64,000 bases of DNA from Rhodococcus sp. 4CII (GCF_014256275.1 NZ_JACCFE010000002.1:4506001-4570000); one strand, 5' to 3'. Numbered from the stretch's first letter, positions 42,201-50,367 are shown. Notes: generated from the sequence alone by a model not told the origin. Program-made: numbers and translations.

Positions 42201-43772
42201 GCACGGCTCGCCGCGGCCACCGCCTGGCGCGACTGCCTCGAGCAGTTGACGGCAGATCAGGTCCGGGCGCTGCAGACGTACCGTGAGCACATCTCGAGTA
42301 TCGGCGCGGGCGCCGGGAAGTACGCCGAGAAGTACCGCAGCGCAGCGCGTTCCGCGATGGGAGAGGCGCAGGGCGCCGTTCCCGCATGGGTGATGCCGCT
42401 GCAGCAGGTGCTCGCGTCCATCCCGCCGGTGCCGGGCAGCTTCGACGTCGTCATCGTCGACGAGGCCAGCCAGGCCGACATCACCAACCTGTTCCTGCTG
42501 TGGCTGGCGCCGCGCGTGATCGTCGTCGGTGACGACAAACAGTGCGCACCCGCCGACATCCCCACCAACGGCACCCTCGACGACGTGTTCACCCGGCTGG
42601 ACGCCTACCTGCCGGACCTGCCCGAATACGTCCAGGCCACGCTCACGCCGCGGTCGAGCCTGTTCTCGATCCTGCGCACCAGCTTCGGCCAGGTGGTCCG
42701 GCTCCGGGAACACTTCCGTTCGATGCCCGAGATCATCAACTGGTCGAGCACCCAGTTCTACGGCGAACTGCCGCTGGTTCCGGTCCGGCAGTTCGGTGCG
42801 GACCGGCTTCCGCCGCTGAAACATACGTACGTATCCGGCGCCACCGTGTCGGGTAAGGACGCGACTCTCACCAACCACGTCGAGGCCGCCGCCCTCGTCG
42901 ACCAGCTCATCGAATGCCTCGTCGACCCCCGGTACGACGGCAAGACGTTCGGAATCGTCGTGCTGCAGGGGCAGTCCCAGGTCGACGCCATCCGCACCGA
43001 ACTCGTCAAGCGGATCGGCATCGAGCAGTGGGAGCAGCGGCGACTGCGGGTCGGGACGCCACCGGACTTCCAGGGCGACGAACGGAGCGTCGTCTTCCTG
43101 TCGATGGTCGTGGCGCCCGAGCAGAACTTCGCACCGCTGACGGCGAACCAGTACAAGCGGCGATTCAACGTCGCGGCGTCGCGGGCGCAGGATCAGCTGT
43201 GGCTGTTCCACTCCGTGACCGTCGACGAACTGAAGCGGGCCGATCTACGCAACTCCCTGCTCGGTTACATGATGTCGACATCGCCGGCCCCGGCCGACCC
43301 GATGCCGCGGGACGTCGACCGCGACGTGCGGATCCCGCCGTTCGACAACCTGCTCGAGCAGCGGGTGTTCAACGACATCGCCGAACGCGGCTATCACGTC
43401 AATTCGCAGGTCGAGGTGAACAATCGGCGCATCGATCTCGTCGTCACCGGCGGCACCATGCGACTGGCGGTCGAATGCGACGGCGACGCCTTCTCGACCA
43501 CCCCGGAGCAGCGGATCGCGGACCTCGAACGCGAGCAGGAACTCAAGCGCTGCGGCTGGACGTTCTGGCGGGTCCGCGAATCGGAGTACTACCTCGACCC
43601 GAAGGCCGCGCTGTCGAGTCTGTGGGACACGTTGGACAACCTGGGAATCGCGCCGCACGCGGTCGACCACGCCATGGCCATCGAGGCCGCCGCCGCCGAA
43701 CGGGCGGCACGCGACGCGGCCACACCCGAACACGGGAAGCACGCCGCCCCCATTGGTGCTGCGCACCCGTGA
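39294..43772 (+). CDS. Large SF1 helicase with C-terminal Vsr-like (MTES_1575-type) nuclease domain
   Basis: A 1,492-residue protein. The N-terminal 340 residues are unassigned. Walker A is VVEGPPGTGKTHT (about 380-392). A long alpha-helical, alanine-rich insertion (about 450-1020) separates it from motif II VIVDEASQAD (about 1050), motif III VVGDDKQCAP, motif IV VRLREHFRSMPE, motif V DFQGDERSVVFLS and motif VI RRFNVAASRAQDQ (about 1291). The last domain (about 1349-1449) reads NRRIDLVVTGG, LAVECDGDAF and LKRCGWTFWRVRESEYY, the Vsr/PD-(D/E)XK pattern with catalytic D and E-x-D. The start is a TTG at 39294 with AGAGG seven bases upstream. Helicase plus Vsr-type nuclease is the plan of single-gene phage-defence proteins (Hhe-like); that role is inferred. 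Confidence 0.85.
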   Translation: MSSPETDAELAGRVQRLLQFLREIVRARTKPVLRVDQHEQVEWLHQDGRTIQLDPDAEQGDIVLRVPLIGVDDPPDLPTVLAGWVDASARADSSRTDLELNAFDAYAEDSDEEYDVRRAYDVRQAFDVYVQRWQAWAKSDRERRPHADLYQSLQLMLQELNARPETIELVLASGLLTLSDAGDDGVHTHLVTQSASIHRDPRTGDLLVRLIAGSRPRLEDSQLFTGLGVYDSAHAMPLQKQLQDTVASPLGDGVRALLAEWAPKSLMTPVTIRDDIRPPDADVDGTVTLSPALVLRKRSAFALVEYYEQMISHLERDGATVPLGLAQLVEAIEPADRLAWLERTGAATSSSLAEDPLFPLPANAEQSQIIERLGGDSGVVVEGPPGTGKTHTIVNLVSALLARGQRVLVTSEKAQALRVLRDKLPPEMQELCVSITDLSRGGSDELTRSVATIAERKSSFNPHSEGQKIADLRAQRDEAVQKRFVVLEQVKALRESETYHHDTVADGYEGTAATIVRKVMGLQDAYEWLPGPLLCEQPPLVGTEVETLRRLCVTASPERAQRSHQTLPALDALLPNRAELERLCSRASTNVPIDTPQSAHLLEVLGGVDPETAYTVRRHCKELQARAHDVLDLDGQFQTLADTVLSGRATHLWGRLDALPAIVEAAAAADRYIGAHDVQCSVMTRPALQAVGALAVAMESGAVEWKTRFRRSEEQKAVEELGLDAVVDGVPATTAATVRLVTEHLRAHDAAQTAATLLSDLRIPVDMSGSRAVQVDSLNMIVGRVARVRALLVARDALARELFALSPNAPRIRTLADATAVAGAAEAITTRADVDDARAALDAIVSAVSTEVDAGPSPEGTALVAALDQADNAALSDALARYSIARVEQQDQRLFDELSERLSPVAPALYELVRRTAALTEWDEMSWQMSEAWAWRRARQWVTEQHRAGREQELEAELNAVDADLAHLTARLAAATAWRDCLEQLTADQVRALQTYREHISSIGAGAGKYAEKYRSAARSAMGEAQGAVPAWVMPLQQVLASIPPVPGSFDVVIVDEASQADITNLFLLWLAPRVIVVGDDKQCAPADIPTNGTLDDVFTRLDAYLPDLPEYVQATLTPRSSLFSILRTSFGQVVRLREHFRSMPEIINWSSTQFYGELPLVPVRQFGADRLPPLKHTYVSGATVSGKDATLTNHVEAAALVDQLIECLVDPRYDGKTFGIVVLQGQSQVDAIRTELVKRIGIEQWEQRRLRVGTPPDFQGDERSVVFLSMVVAPEQNFAPLTANQYKRRFNVAASRAQDQLWLFHSVTVDELKRADLRNSLLGYMMSTSPAPADPMPRDVDRDVRIPPFDNLLEQRVFNDIAERGYHVNSQVEVNNRRIDLVVTGGTMRLAVECDGDAFSTTPEQRIADLEREQELKRCGWTFWRVRESEYYLDPKAALSSLWDTLDNLGIAPHAVDHAMAIEAAAAERAARDAATPEHGKHAAPIGAAHP

Positions 43773-43811
43773 GTACTTGTCAACGTCCCGCGGTCAATGA
43801 GTACTCACGGG
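43766..43811. terminator. Bidirectional hairpin terminator between the helicase and paaI
   Basis: CCCGTGAGTACT (43766-43777) and AGTACTCACGGG (43800-43811) are perfect complements. The helicase stop codon lies in the left arm and the paaI stop in the right side. TTGTCAAC and GCGGTCA in the loop recur in the hairpin at 18788-18837, which ends the same way (AGTACTCACGGGC). Confidence 0.78.
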
Positions 43812-44216
43812 CCGAAGGCATCGACTGTCGCCACGGAATTCGGCGACGACGTCGTCGCCGCGGCGGACGGTGACGTCGTAGAGGCCGTTGCGCCCGTAGC
43901 GGGCGCGTTCCACGGCCTCGGCGACGAGCGTGTCGCCGAGACGGGTGGACGCGAGGAACCGGATGTCGGCGCGGGCGGCGACGGCGGGCAGGTCGTATCC
44001 GTTGCACGCCATGGCGAATGCCGTGTCGGCGAGGGTGAAGACGAAACCGCCGTGGGTGATGCCGTGCCCGTTGACCATCGTCTCACCGACGACCATCGAC
44101 GCGACCGCGTGGCCGGGGCGGAGTTCGAGGATCTGGATGCCCAGCGCCTGTGATGCGGTGTCGGCCTCGAACATCTCCCGTGCGATACGGCACTCTGCGG
44201 ACGCGTCGACAGTCAT
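43794..44216 (-). CDS. paaI: Phenylacetate-pathway hotdog thioesterase
   Basis: A 140-residue acyl-CoA thioesterase with the PaaI hotdog signature MVNGHGITHGGFVFTLADTAFAMACN (core NGHGITHGGFVFTLAD), whose aspartate is the catalytic region. It releases CoA from dead-end ring-hydroxylated or epoxidised phenylacetyl-CoA, sparing CoA. It is last of the minus-strand paaZ-ethD-paaI unit, seven bases after the EthD gene. Its end overlaps the shared hairpin. Confidence 0.93.
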   Translation of the reverse strand: MTVDASAECRIAREMFEADTASQALGIQILELRPGHAVASMVVGETMVNGHGITHGGFVFTLADTAFAMACNGYDLPAVAARADIRFLASTRLGDTLVAEAVERARYGRNGLYDVTVRRGDDVVAEFRGDSRCLRPVSTH

Positions 44217-44223
44217 GGTTCTC

Positions 44224-44541
44224 CTACTGGTTGTAGACGGATTCTTCTTCTTGGACGTACATGGTGACGCCGCCGGTGGCGAAGTTGTGGACGTCCTTTC
44301 CCGCCTGCTTCATCTCTTCGGACTGCAGCCCGGACTTCATGGTGTCGGCGTCGGGGAAGTACAGGCTCGCGACGGCGTAGTACGGCGGCGTTCCGCCGTC
44401 GAGTGCGCTGCACTTGCCCCAGGTGAAGTCGGACAGGCCGGGGATCTTCCGTGCCAGCGGCATGTGGGTGTCGCGGTAGTAGGCGTCGAACGCCTCGGTG
44501 TCATCGGGCTGGCCGTAACAGACGGCGACCTTGAAACTCAT
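44224..44541 (-). CDS. EthD-family protein
   Basis: A 105-residue ferredoxin-like EthD/dimeric alpha-beta barrel protein: KVAVCYGQPDDTEAFDAYYRDTHMPLARKIPGL contains the family's YxxxHxPLA pattern (core YYRDTHMPLARKIPG). EthD is known from ethyl tert-butyl ether oxidation, where its role is unclear. Its ATG overlaps the paaZ stop by four bases and paaI follows closely, so it is translated with the phenylacetate enzymes. It is not part of the enterobacterial pathway. A role as isomerase, protective binder or small-molecule chaperone for the unstable epoxide or oxepin is possible but speculative. Confidence 0.88.
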   Translation of the reverse strand: MSFKVAVCYGQPDDTEAFDAYYRDTHMPLARKIPGLSDFTWGKCSALDGGTPPYYAVASLYFPDADTMKSGLQSEEMKQAGKDVHNFATGGVTMYVQEEESVYNQ

Positions 44542-46577
44542 GCGTTGTCTCCTTTGGTGACGAGGGTGAGGACGTCGTACGTGGCGACGGGATCGCCGTC
44601 CTGGTTGACGACGACTGCATCCCAGCGCACCTCACCGTAGTCCGCGCTGCTGCGCGGGGTGATGAGCTTGGCGGTGAGGGTGACGGTGAGGCTGTCGTCG
44701 GCCTTCACCGGGGTGAGGAACCGCAGGTTGTCGACGCCGAAGTTGGCGAGCACCGGACCGGGTGCGGGGTCGACGAACAGGCCGGCCGCGAGCGAGACCA
44801 CCAGGTACCCGTGCGCGACGATGCCACCGAACAGCGGGTTGGCGGCGGCCGCCTCGGGGTCGGTGTGGGCGTAGAACGTGTCGCCGGTGAACTCGGCGAA
44901 GTGGTCGATGTCCGCCCGGGTGACCTGACGTGGACCGCCGACGATGGTGTCGCCGATCCGCAGCTCGGCGAGGTTCTTCCGGAACGGGTGCACACCGTCG
45001 TCGTGACGCTGTGCCCCGGTCACCCACTTGTTCCCGACCGCGGTCAGGATGTCGGGGGTGGCCTGGACCGCGGTGCGCTGCATGTGGTGCAGGATGCCGC
45101 GGATGCCGCCGAGTTCTTCGCCGCCGCCTGCGCGTCCGGGGCCGCCGTGCACGAGGACGGGCAGCGGTGAGCCGTGGCCGGTGGATTCCTTCGCGTCGTC
45201 GCGGTTGAGGACGAGGACGCGGCCGTGGAACGGGGCGAGTCCGAGGACGACGGCGCGGGCGAGTGCGGGATCGCGGGTGACGAGGGAGGCGACGAGGCTG
45301 CCCTTGCCGCGGGCGGCGAGTTCGATCACCTCGTCGGTGTCGTCGTATCCGATGACGGTGCTGACGGGGCCGAAGGCCTCGATGTCGTGGGGTTCGGTGG
45401 CGTCCTTGTCGTCGGAGCGCAGCAGGATCGGCGGCAGGAACGCACCGGTGGCCTTGTCGGCGCCGACGACCGCGAAGTTGTCGGGGTCGCCGACGACGAT
45501 CTGCGCCGACTTGGTGAGCCCGCGAAGCGACTTCAGCACCTCGTCGCGCTGTTCGAGGCTGGCGAGCGCACCCATCGTGACACCCTCCGCGTCGGGGGCG
45601 CCGACCACGACGCGCGAGAGCCGGGTTTCGACGGCGGCGATGACGTCGTCCATCATCGCGGTGGGCACGAAGGCGCGGCGGATGGCGGTGCACTTCTGAC
45701 CGGCTTTCACCGTCATCTCGGTGACGAGTTGCTTGACGTAGAGATCGAATTCGTCGCTGCCGGGTTCGACGTCGGAGCCGAGGATGGACGCGTTGAGCGA
45801 GTCGGCCTCGGCGTTGAAGTGCACACCCTCGCCGACGACGTTCGGATGCGCCCGTAGGGTCGCGGCGGTGTCGGCGGATCCGGTGAACGCCACGGAGTCC
45901 TGCCCGCCGAGGTGGTCGAGCAGCCCGCGGGCACTCCCGGACAGCAGCTGGACCGACCCCTCGGGCAGCAGCCCGGATTCGATGATGCGACGGAACACGA
46001 GTTCGGTGAGGTACGCCGACTGGCTCGCGGGCTTGACGATCGACGGGACGCCGGCGATGAACGCGGGCGCGAGCTTCTCCAGGAAGCCCCACACGGGGAA
46101 GTTGAACGCGTTGATCTGGACGGCCACGCCGCGGCGGGACGTGTAGACGTGCTGGCCGAGGAAGGTGCCCTTCTTGCCCAGCTGCTCGAGCGCACCGTCG
46201 AGGTAGACGGTGTCGTTGGGCAGTTCGCGCCGGGCCTTGCTCGCGTAGCTGAGGAGGGTGCCGAAGCCGCCGTCGATGTCGACGCCGGAGTCGCGTTTGG
46301 TGGCGCCGGTCGACGTGGAGAGGGCGTAGAACTCGTCCTTTCCGGCCATGAGCGTCAGAGCGAGCGCCTTGAGTGCGGCGGCGCGCTCGTGGAAGGTCAG
46401 CTTCGCCAGCGCCGGTCCGCCCACCTCGCGGGCGTAGGTCACCATCTCGCCGAGGTCGAGGCCGGTCGCGGAGATCCGCGCCACCTCGGAGCCGTCGACA
46501 GCGCTCAGCAGCGGCGTTCCCTCGTCGGGCGCGGTGTACCAGCGTCCGGCAGCGTAGCTTTCCAGTAACTTGCTCAC
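44538..46577 (-). CDS. paaZ: Oxepin-CoA hydrolase / 3-oxo-5,6-dehydrosuberyl-CoA semialdehyde dehydrogenase
   Basis: Bifunctional ring-cleavage enzyme, 679 residues, the normal PaaZ length. The N-terminal ALDH domain (about 1-525) has the catalytic cysteine in VKAGQKCTAIRRAF (about 295) and the glutamate in HFNAEADSLNAS. The C-terminal MaoC hydratase domain (about 540-675) has YAHTDPEAAAANPLFGGIVAHGYLV (core FGGIVAHGYLV). The hydratase opens the oxepin ring and the ALDH domain oxidises the resulting aldehyde. The gene diverges from paaJ across a region with two TetR-type operators. Confidence 0.96.
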   Translation of the reverse strand: MSKLLESYAAGRWYTAPDEGTPLLSAVDGSEVARISATGLDLGEMVTYAREVGGPALAKLTFHERAAALKALALTLMAGKDEFYALSTSTGATKRDSGVDIDGGFGTLLSYASKARRELPNDTVYLDGALEQLGKKGTFLGQHVYTSRRGVAVQINAFNFPVWGFLEKLAPAFIAGVPSIVKPASQSAYLTELVFRRIIESGLLPEGSVQLLSGSARGLLDHLGGQDSVAFTGSADTAATLRAHPNVVGEGVHFNAEADSLNASILGSDVEPGSDEFDLYVKQLVTEMTVKAGQKCTAIRRAFVPTAMMDDVIAAVETRLSRVVVGAPDAEGVTMGALASLEQRDEVLKSLRGLTKSAQIVVGDPDNFAVVGADKATGAFLPPILLRSDDKDATEPHDIEAFGPVSTVIGYDDTDEVIELAARGKGSLVASLVTRDPALARAVVLGLAPFHGRVLVLNRDDAKESTGHGSPLPVLVHGGPGRAGGGEELGGIRGILHHMQRTAVQATPDILTAVGNKWVTGAQRHDDGVHPFRKNLAELRIGDTIVGGPRQVTRADIDHFAEFTGDTFYAHTDPEAAAANPLFGGIVAHGYLVVSLAAGLFVDPAPGPVLANFGVDNLRFLTPVKADDSLTVTLTAKLITPRSSADYGEVRWDAVVVNQDGDPVATYDVLTLVTKGDNA

Positions 46578-46736
46578 GACAACTCCATTTCACCGTACGT
46601 TCGGTCGGTTAACAGGATCGTCTTAGTAGTCGCTGGTTGTCAAGGTCGGATCGTAGAAACCCGACCACTACCTCCCCTTGCGTACCGACCGAAGATTCGG
46701 TTATTAATAGACGGTACCCCCGTGAAGGAGAAGACT
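46578..46736. promoter_or_regulatory. paaZ-paaJ divergent promoter region with two PaaR-type operators
   Basis: Site a: CCGTACGTTCGGTCGG at 46593-46608, which on the minus strand reads CCGACCGAACGTACGG. Site b: CGACCGAAGATTCGGT at 46686-46701. They match the copy upstream of paaA (50416-50431) on the pattern CRACCGANNNTNCGGT. Partial two-fold symmetry and placement before both divergent genes suit a TetR-family PaaR repressor relieved by phenylacetyl-CoA. AAGGAG at 46725-46730 serves paaJ. Confidence 0.7.
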
Positions 46737-47957
46737 GTGGCCGAAGTGTTTCTGGTGGACGGAGCCCGTACCCCGCAGGGTCGGTACGGCGGAGCGCTCG
46801 CAGGAGTACGCCCCGACGACCTCGCGGGTCTCGTCGTGGCCGAGGCCGCCCGCCGGGCCGGTATCCCGGGCGAGGCCGTCGACGAGGTGATCCTCGGCGC
46901 CGCCAACCAGGCCGGTGAGGACAACCGCGACGTCGCCCGCATGGCCGTGCTGCTCGCGGGTCTGCCCGACAGCGTCCCCGGCTACACGGTGAACCGGCTG
47001 TGCGCGAGCGGTCTGACCGCGGTCGCGTCCGCCGCGCACACCATCCGCGGCGGGGAGGCCGACATCGTGATCGCGGGCGGCGTCGAGTCGATGACCCGCG
47101 CGCCGTGGGTGATGGCCAAGCCGGGCACCCCGTGGGCGCGCCCGGGGGAGGTGGCCGACACCTCGCTGGGTTGGCGCTTCACGAACCCGCGGTTCACCGC
47201 CGCCGACCGCGACGTTCCGGCCGGTGCCGGACCGGACGTGCGCAAGGTGACGCTGTCGATGGGCGAGACGGCCGAGGAGGTCGCGGCGCTCGAGGGCATC
47301 ACCCGTGCCGAGAGCGACGCGTTCGCGCTGCGCAGCCAGGAGCGGGCGATCGCGGCGGTCGACGCGGGCCGCTTCGAGCGTGAGATCGTCGCCGTGCCGC
47401 TGAAGGACGGCGAGCTGACCGCCGACGAAACTCCGCGTCGAGGAACCACTCTGGAGAAGCTGGGCAAGCTGAAGCCGGTGTTCCGCACCGGTGGCATCGT
47501 GACCGCCGGATCGTCGTCGTCGCTGTCGGACGGCGCCGCGGCCCTGGTCGTCGCGAGCGAGGCGGCGGTGGAGAAGTACGGACTCACCGTGCGTGGCCGC
47601 ATCGTCACCAGCGCGAGCGCGGGCATCGCCCCGAACGTGATGGGCCTGGGTCCGGTCCCGGCCACCCGGAAGGCGCTGGCCCGGGCCAACTGGTCCGTCT
47701 CCGACCTCGGCGCCGCCGAACTCAACGAGGCCTTCGCGGCGCAGTCGCTCGGGGTGATCCGGCAGCTGAAACTCGACGAGTCGATCGTCAACGCGGACGG
47801 CGGCGCCATCGCCCTCGGCCATCCGCTGGGCTGCTCGGGTGCGCGGATCCTGCTGACGTTGCTCGGCCGGATGGAGCGCGAGGGCGCTCGCCGCGGGCTG
47901 GCCACGCTGTGCGTGGGCGTCGGCCAGGGCGTCGCGATGCTGATCGAGGCGCCGTGA
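46737..47957 (+). CDS. paaJ: 3-oxoadipyl-CoA/3-oxo-5,6-dehydrosuberyl-CoA thiolase
   Basis: Thiolase of 406 residues acting at the beta-ketothiolysis steps that release acetyl-CoA and succinyl-CoA. The nucleophilic cysteine is in YTVNRLCASGLTAVASA (about C91), with AELNEAFAAQSLGVI and the C-terminal GGAIALGHPLGCSGARI containing the second active-site cysteine. The GTG at 46737 is chosen because AAGGAG lies six bases upstream; a GTG at 46722 would place that site inside the gene. Its stop overlaps the paaF start (GTGA). Confidence 0.93.
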   Translation: MAEVFLVDGARTPQGRYGGALAGVRPDDLAGLVVAEAARRAGIPGEAVDEVILGAANQAGEDNRDVARMAVLLAGLPDSVPGYTVNRLCASGLTAVASAAHTIRGGEADIVIAGGVESMTRAPWVMAKPGTPWARPGEVADTSLGWRFTNPRFTAADRDVPAGAGPDVRKVTLSMGETAEEVAALEGITRAESDAFALRSQERAIAAVDAGRFEREIVAVPLKDGELTADETPRRGTTLEKLGKLKPVFRTGGIVTAGSSSSLSDGAAALVVASEAAVEKYGLTVRGRIVTSASAGIAPNVMGLGPVPATRKALARANWSVSDLGAAELNEAFAAQSLGVIRQLKLDESIVNADGGAIALGHPLGCSGARILLTLLGRMEREGARRGLATLCVGVGQGVAMLIEAP

Positions 47958-48685
47958 ACACGCTGAAGATCGAGGACCGCGACGACCGGATGGTCGTCAT
48001 GCTGCACCGGCCCGCGCAGCGCAACGCGATCAACGCGGAGATGATCGCCGAACTGCACGAGGTGTGTGCTGCGCTCGAGGCCACGCCCAAGCCGCTGCTG
48101 CTGACCGGTGAGGGTGAGCATTTCGCGGGCGGCGCCGACATCGGCGAACTGCGCGAGCGCGGCCGCGACGAGGCGTTCGCCGGGATCAACCGCACCTTGT
48201 TCGACCGCATCGCGAAGCTGTCGCTGCCCACGGTCGCCGCGGTGAGCGGGTACGCGCTCGGCGGCGGCGCCGAACTGTCCTACGCCTGCGACCTGCGCAT
48301 CGCCACCGAGACCGCGGTGTTCGGGAACCCCGAGCCCGGTCTGGGCATCATGGCGGCGGCGGGCGCGAGCTACCGGCTGCCCGAACTGATCGGCACGTCC
48401 GTCGCCAAGCAGGTACTGCTCGGCGGGCGGAACCTCGACGCCGCCACGGCACTGCGCTGCGGGCTCGTGATGGACGTCGTCGCCCCCGGCGAGCACGTCG
48501 CCGCGGCCCACAAGGTGATCGACCGCATCACCCGGTCCGCGCCACTGGCACTGAAGCTGACCAAGATCATCGTCGACGCCCCGGGCTCGCACCCGTTCGC
48601 CGACGACATCGCCCAGGCGGTGCTGTTCGAGAGCAGTGACAAACACGACCGCATGACTGCCTTTCTGGAGACGAAGAAGAAATGA
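47954..48685 (+). CDS. paaF: Enoyl-CoA hydratase (2,3-dehydroadipyl-CoA hydratase)
   Basis: Crotonase-fold hydratase, 243 residues. HRPAQRNAINAEMIAEL, the oxyanion-hole segments GEHFAGGADIGEL and ALGGGAELSYACDLRIA, and the catalytic glutamate region NPEPGLGIMAAAGAS are present. It hydrates dehydroadipyl-CoA on the way to 3-oxoadipyl-CoA. GTG start at 47954 overlapping the paaJ stop; it overlaps paaH by four bases at its end. The assignment as F rather than G rests on the E-containing PEPGLG motif and the neighbouring paaH. Confidence 0.88.
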   Translation: MNTLKIEDRDDRMVVMLHRPAQRNAINAEMIAELHEVCAALEATPKPLLLTGEGEHFAGGADIGELRERGRDEAFAGINRTLFDRIAKLSLPTVAAVSGYALGGGAELSYACDLRIATETAVFGNPEPGLGIMAAAGASYRLPELIGTSVAKQVLLGGRNLDAATALRCGLVMDVVAPGEHVAAAHKVIDRITRSAPLALKLTKIIVDAPGSHPFADDIAQAVLFESSDKHDRMTAFLETKKK

Positions 48686-49536
48686 CGAGCACAGCACCGA
48701 AGAACGTCGGCGTGGTCGGTGGCGGCCGGATGGGCGCGGGCATCGCGCAGGTCTTCGCCGCCCTCGGGTCCGTTGTCACCATCGCGGAGAGCGGCGACCG
48801 GGAGGCGGCCCTGCAGCGGGTGTCCGACGGGCTCGACCGTGCGCACGAGCGCGGCAAGCTCGGCGGCGCCGACCCCGCGACCGTTCTGGGCCGGGTGTCG
48901 ACGGTGGCCGCACCCGATGCGCTGCCGACCGGCCTCGACCTCGTCGTCGAGGCCGTCCCGGAGATGGTCGACCTGAAGCTGGCTGTGCTGTCGGTGGTGG
49001 AGAAGACCGTGTCGCCGGCCACCGTGATCGCTACCAACACGAGCTCGATCTCCATCGCCGAACTCGGTGCCGCGCTCAGCGACCCGGCCCGGCTGATCGG
49101 GATGCATTTCTTCAACCCGGTCCCGGCGTCGACGCTCGTGGAGATCGTGCGCGCTCCCGCCACCGACGCCGCGGTGGTCGAGAAGGTGCGCGAGTGGGTG
49201 ACGCAGCTCGGCAAGACCGAGGTGCTGGTCAACGATTCCCCGGGTTTCGCGACCAGCCGGCTCGGGGTGTGTCTCGGGCTCGAGGCCATCCGGATGCTCG
49301 AGGAGGGCGTCGCGGACGCCGAATCGATCGACCGGGCAATGGAACTGGGCTACCGGCACCCGATGGGTCCGCTGCGATCCACCGACCTGGTGGGACTCGA
49401 CGTCCGGCTCGCGATCGCCGAGCACCTCGCGAAGACGCTCGGCGACCGGTTCGCGCCGCCCGCGCTGCTGCGGGAGAAGGTCGCGAACGGCGAACTCGGC
49501 CGCAAGAGCGGCCAAGGCTTCTACACCTGGTCCTGA
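48682..49536 (+). CDS. paaH: 3-hydroxyadipyl-CoA dehydrogenase
   Basis: NAD-dependent 3-hydroxyacyl-CoA dehydrogenase of 284 residues. The Rossmann motif is VGVVGGGRMGAGIAQVFA at the N-terminus. IATNTSSISIAELG, the catalytic histidine in GMHFFNPVPASTLVEIV and the C-terminal GRKSGQGFYTW are diagnostic. It oxidises 3-hydroxyadipyl-CoA to 3-oxoadipyl-CoA for PaaJ. The start overlaps paaF by four bases. Confidence 0.94.
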   Translation: MTSTAPKNVGVVGGGRMGAGIAQVFAALGSVVTIAESGDREAALQRVSDGLDRAHERGKLGGADPATVLGRVSTVAAPDALPTGLDLVVEAVPEMVDLKLAVLSVVEKTVSPATVIATNTSSISIAELGAALSDPARLIGMHFFNPVPASTLVEIVRAPATDAAVVEKVREWVTQLGKTEVLVNDSPGFATSRLGVCLGLEAIRMLEEGVADAESIDRAMELGYRHPMGPLRSTDLVGLDVRLAIAEHLAKTLGDRFAPPALLREKVANGELGRKSGQGFYTWS

Positions 49537-49575
49537 GCGGCCACGCACACCACAACCAGCAGGAGGCACATTCTC

Positions 49576-50367
49576 ATGAGCACTGACGACGTGGTCGGAC
49601 TTTCCGTGGACGCGGGACTGGCCACCCTCACCCTGAGCCGTGCGGGCGCGTCCAACGCCCTGGACCGGGCGGTGAAGGAACAACTGCTGGCCGCGCTGGA
49701 GAAGGTGGCCGCCGACGACGCCGTGCGTGCCCTGCTGCTGCGGGCGGACGGGAAGAACTTCTGCGTCGGCCAGGACCTCGCCGAGCACGTGGCCGGGCTC
49801 GAGGCCGACCCCGCGCACGCCATGGACACCGTCGCCGAGCACTACAACCCGCTGCTGCGCGCCCTGGCCGGGATCCGCGTGCCGGTGATCGTCGCGATCA
49901 ACGGGGCGTGCGTCGGGGCGGGCCTCGGCATCGCCCTGGCCGGGGACATCCGGATCGCCGGCGAGGGTGCGAAGTTCGCGACCGCGTTCACCGGCATCGC
50001 CCTGGCCGGCGATTCCGGGCTGAGCCACACGCTCGTCGAGGCGCTGGGTCCGAGCCGCGCGGCGGGACTGATGATGCTCGGCGACCGGTTCACGGCCGCG
50101 CAGGCGCTCGACTGGGGTCTGGTGCACCGGGTGGTGCCCGACGCCGAACTCGGGGAGGCGGCCGCCGCCCTGGCGCGGACGCTCGCGGACGGGCCCACCG
50201 CCGCCTACACGCAGGTCAAGGCGCTGGTCTCGGCCGCGTCCACCGGGCTGTCCGACGCCCTCGAGCGTGAGCGGGTGGCGGCGGAGGAGCTGGGGCAGTC
50301 GCGCGACCACCGGGCCGCCGTCGACGCGTTCCTGGCCAAGCGCACGCCCACCTTCGAAGGGCGCTGA
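49576..50367 (+). CDS. paaG: 1,2-epoxyphenylacetyl-CoA isomerase
   Basis: Crotonase-fold isomerase, 263 residues, that converts ring-1,2-epoxyphenylacetyl-CoA to the oxepin form and also shifts double bonds later on. It has GKNFCVGQDLAEHV, NGACVGAGLGIALAGDIRIA, and FTGIALAGDSGLSHTL with an aspartate (GDSG) where hydratases carry glutamate, the PaaG hallmark. It follows paaH by 39 bp with AGGAGG upstream. The PaaR-type operator for paaA lies 49-64 bp after its stop. Confidence 0.9.
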   Translation: MSTDDVVGLSVDAGLATLTLSRAGASNALDRAVKEQLLAALEKVAADDAVRALLLRADGKNFCVGQDLAEHVAGLEADPAHAMDTVAEHYNPLLRALAGIRVPVIVAINGACVGAGLGIALAGDIRIAGEGAKFATAFTGIALAGDSGLSHTLVEALGPSRAAGLMMLGDRFTAAQALDWGLVHRVVPDAELGEAAAALARTLADGPTAAYTQVKALVSAASTGLSDALERERVAAEELGQSRDHRAAVDAFLAKRTPTFEGR

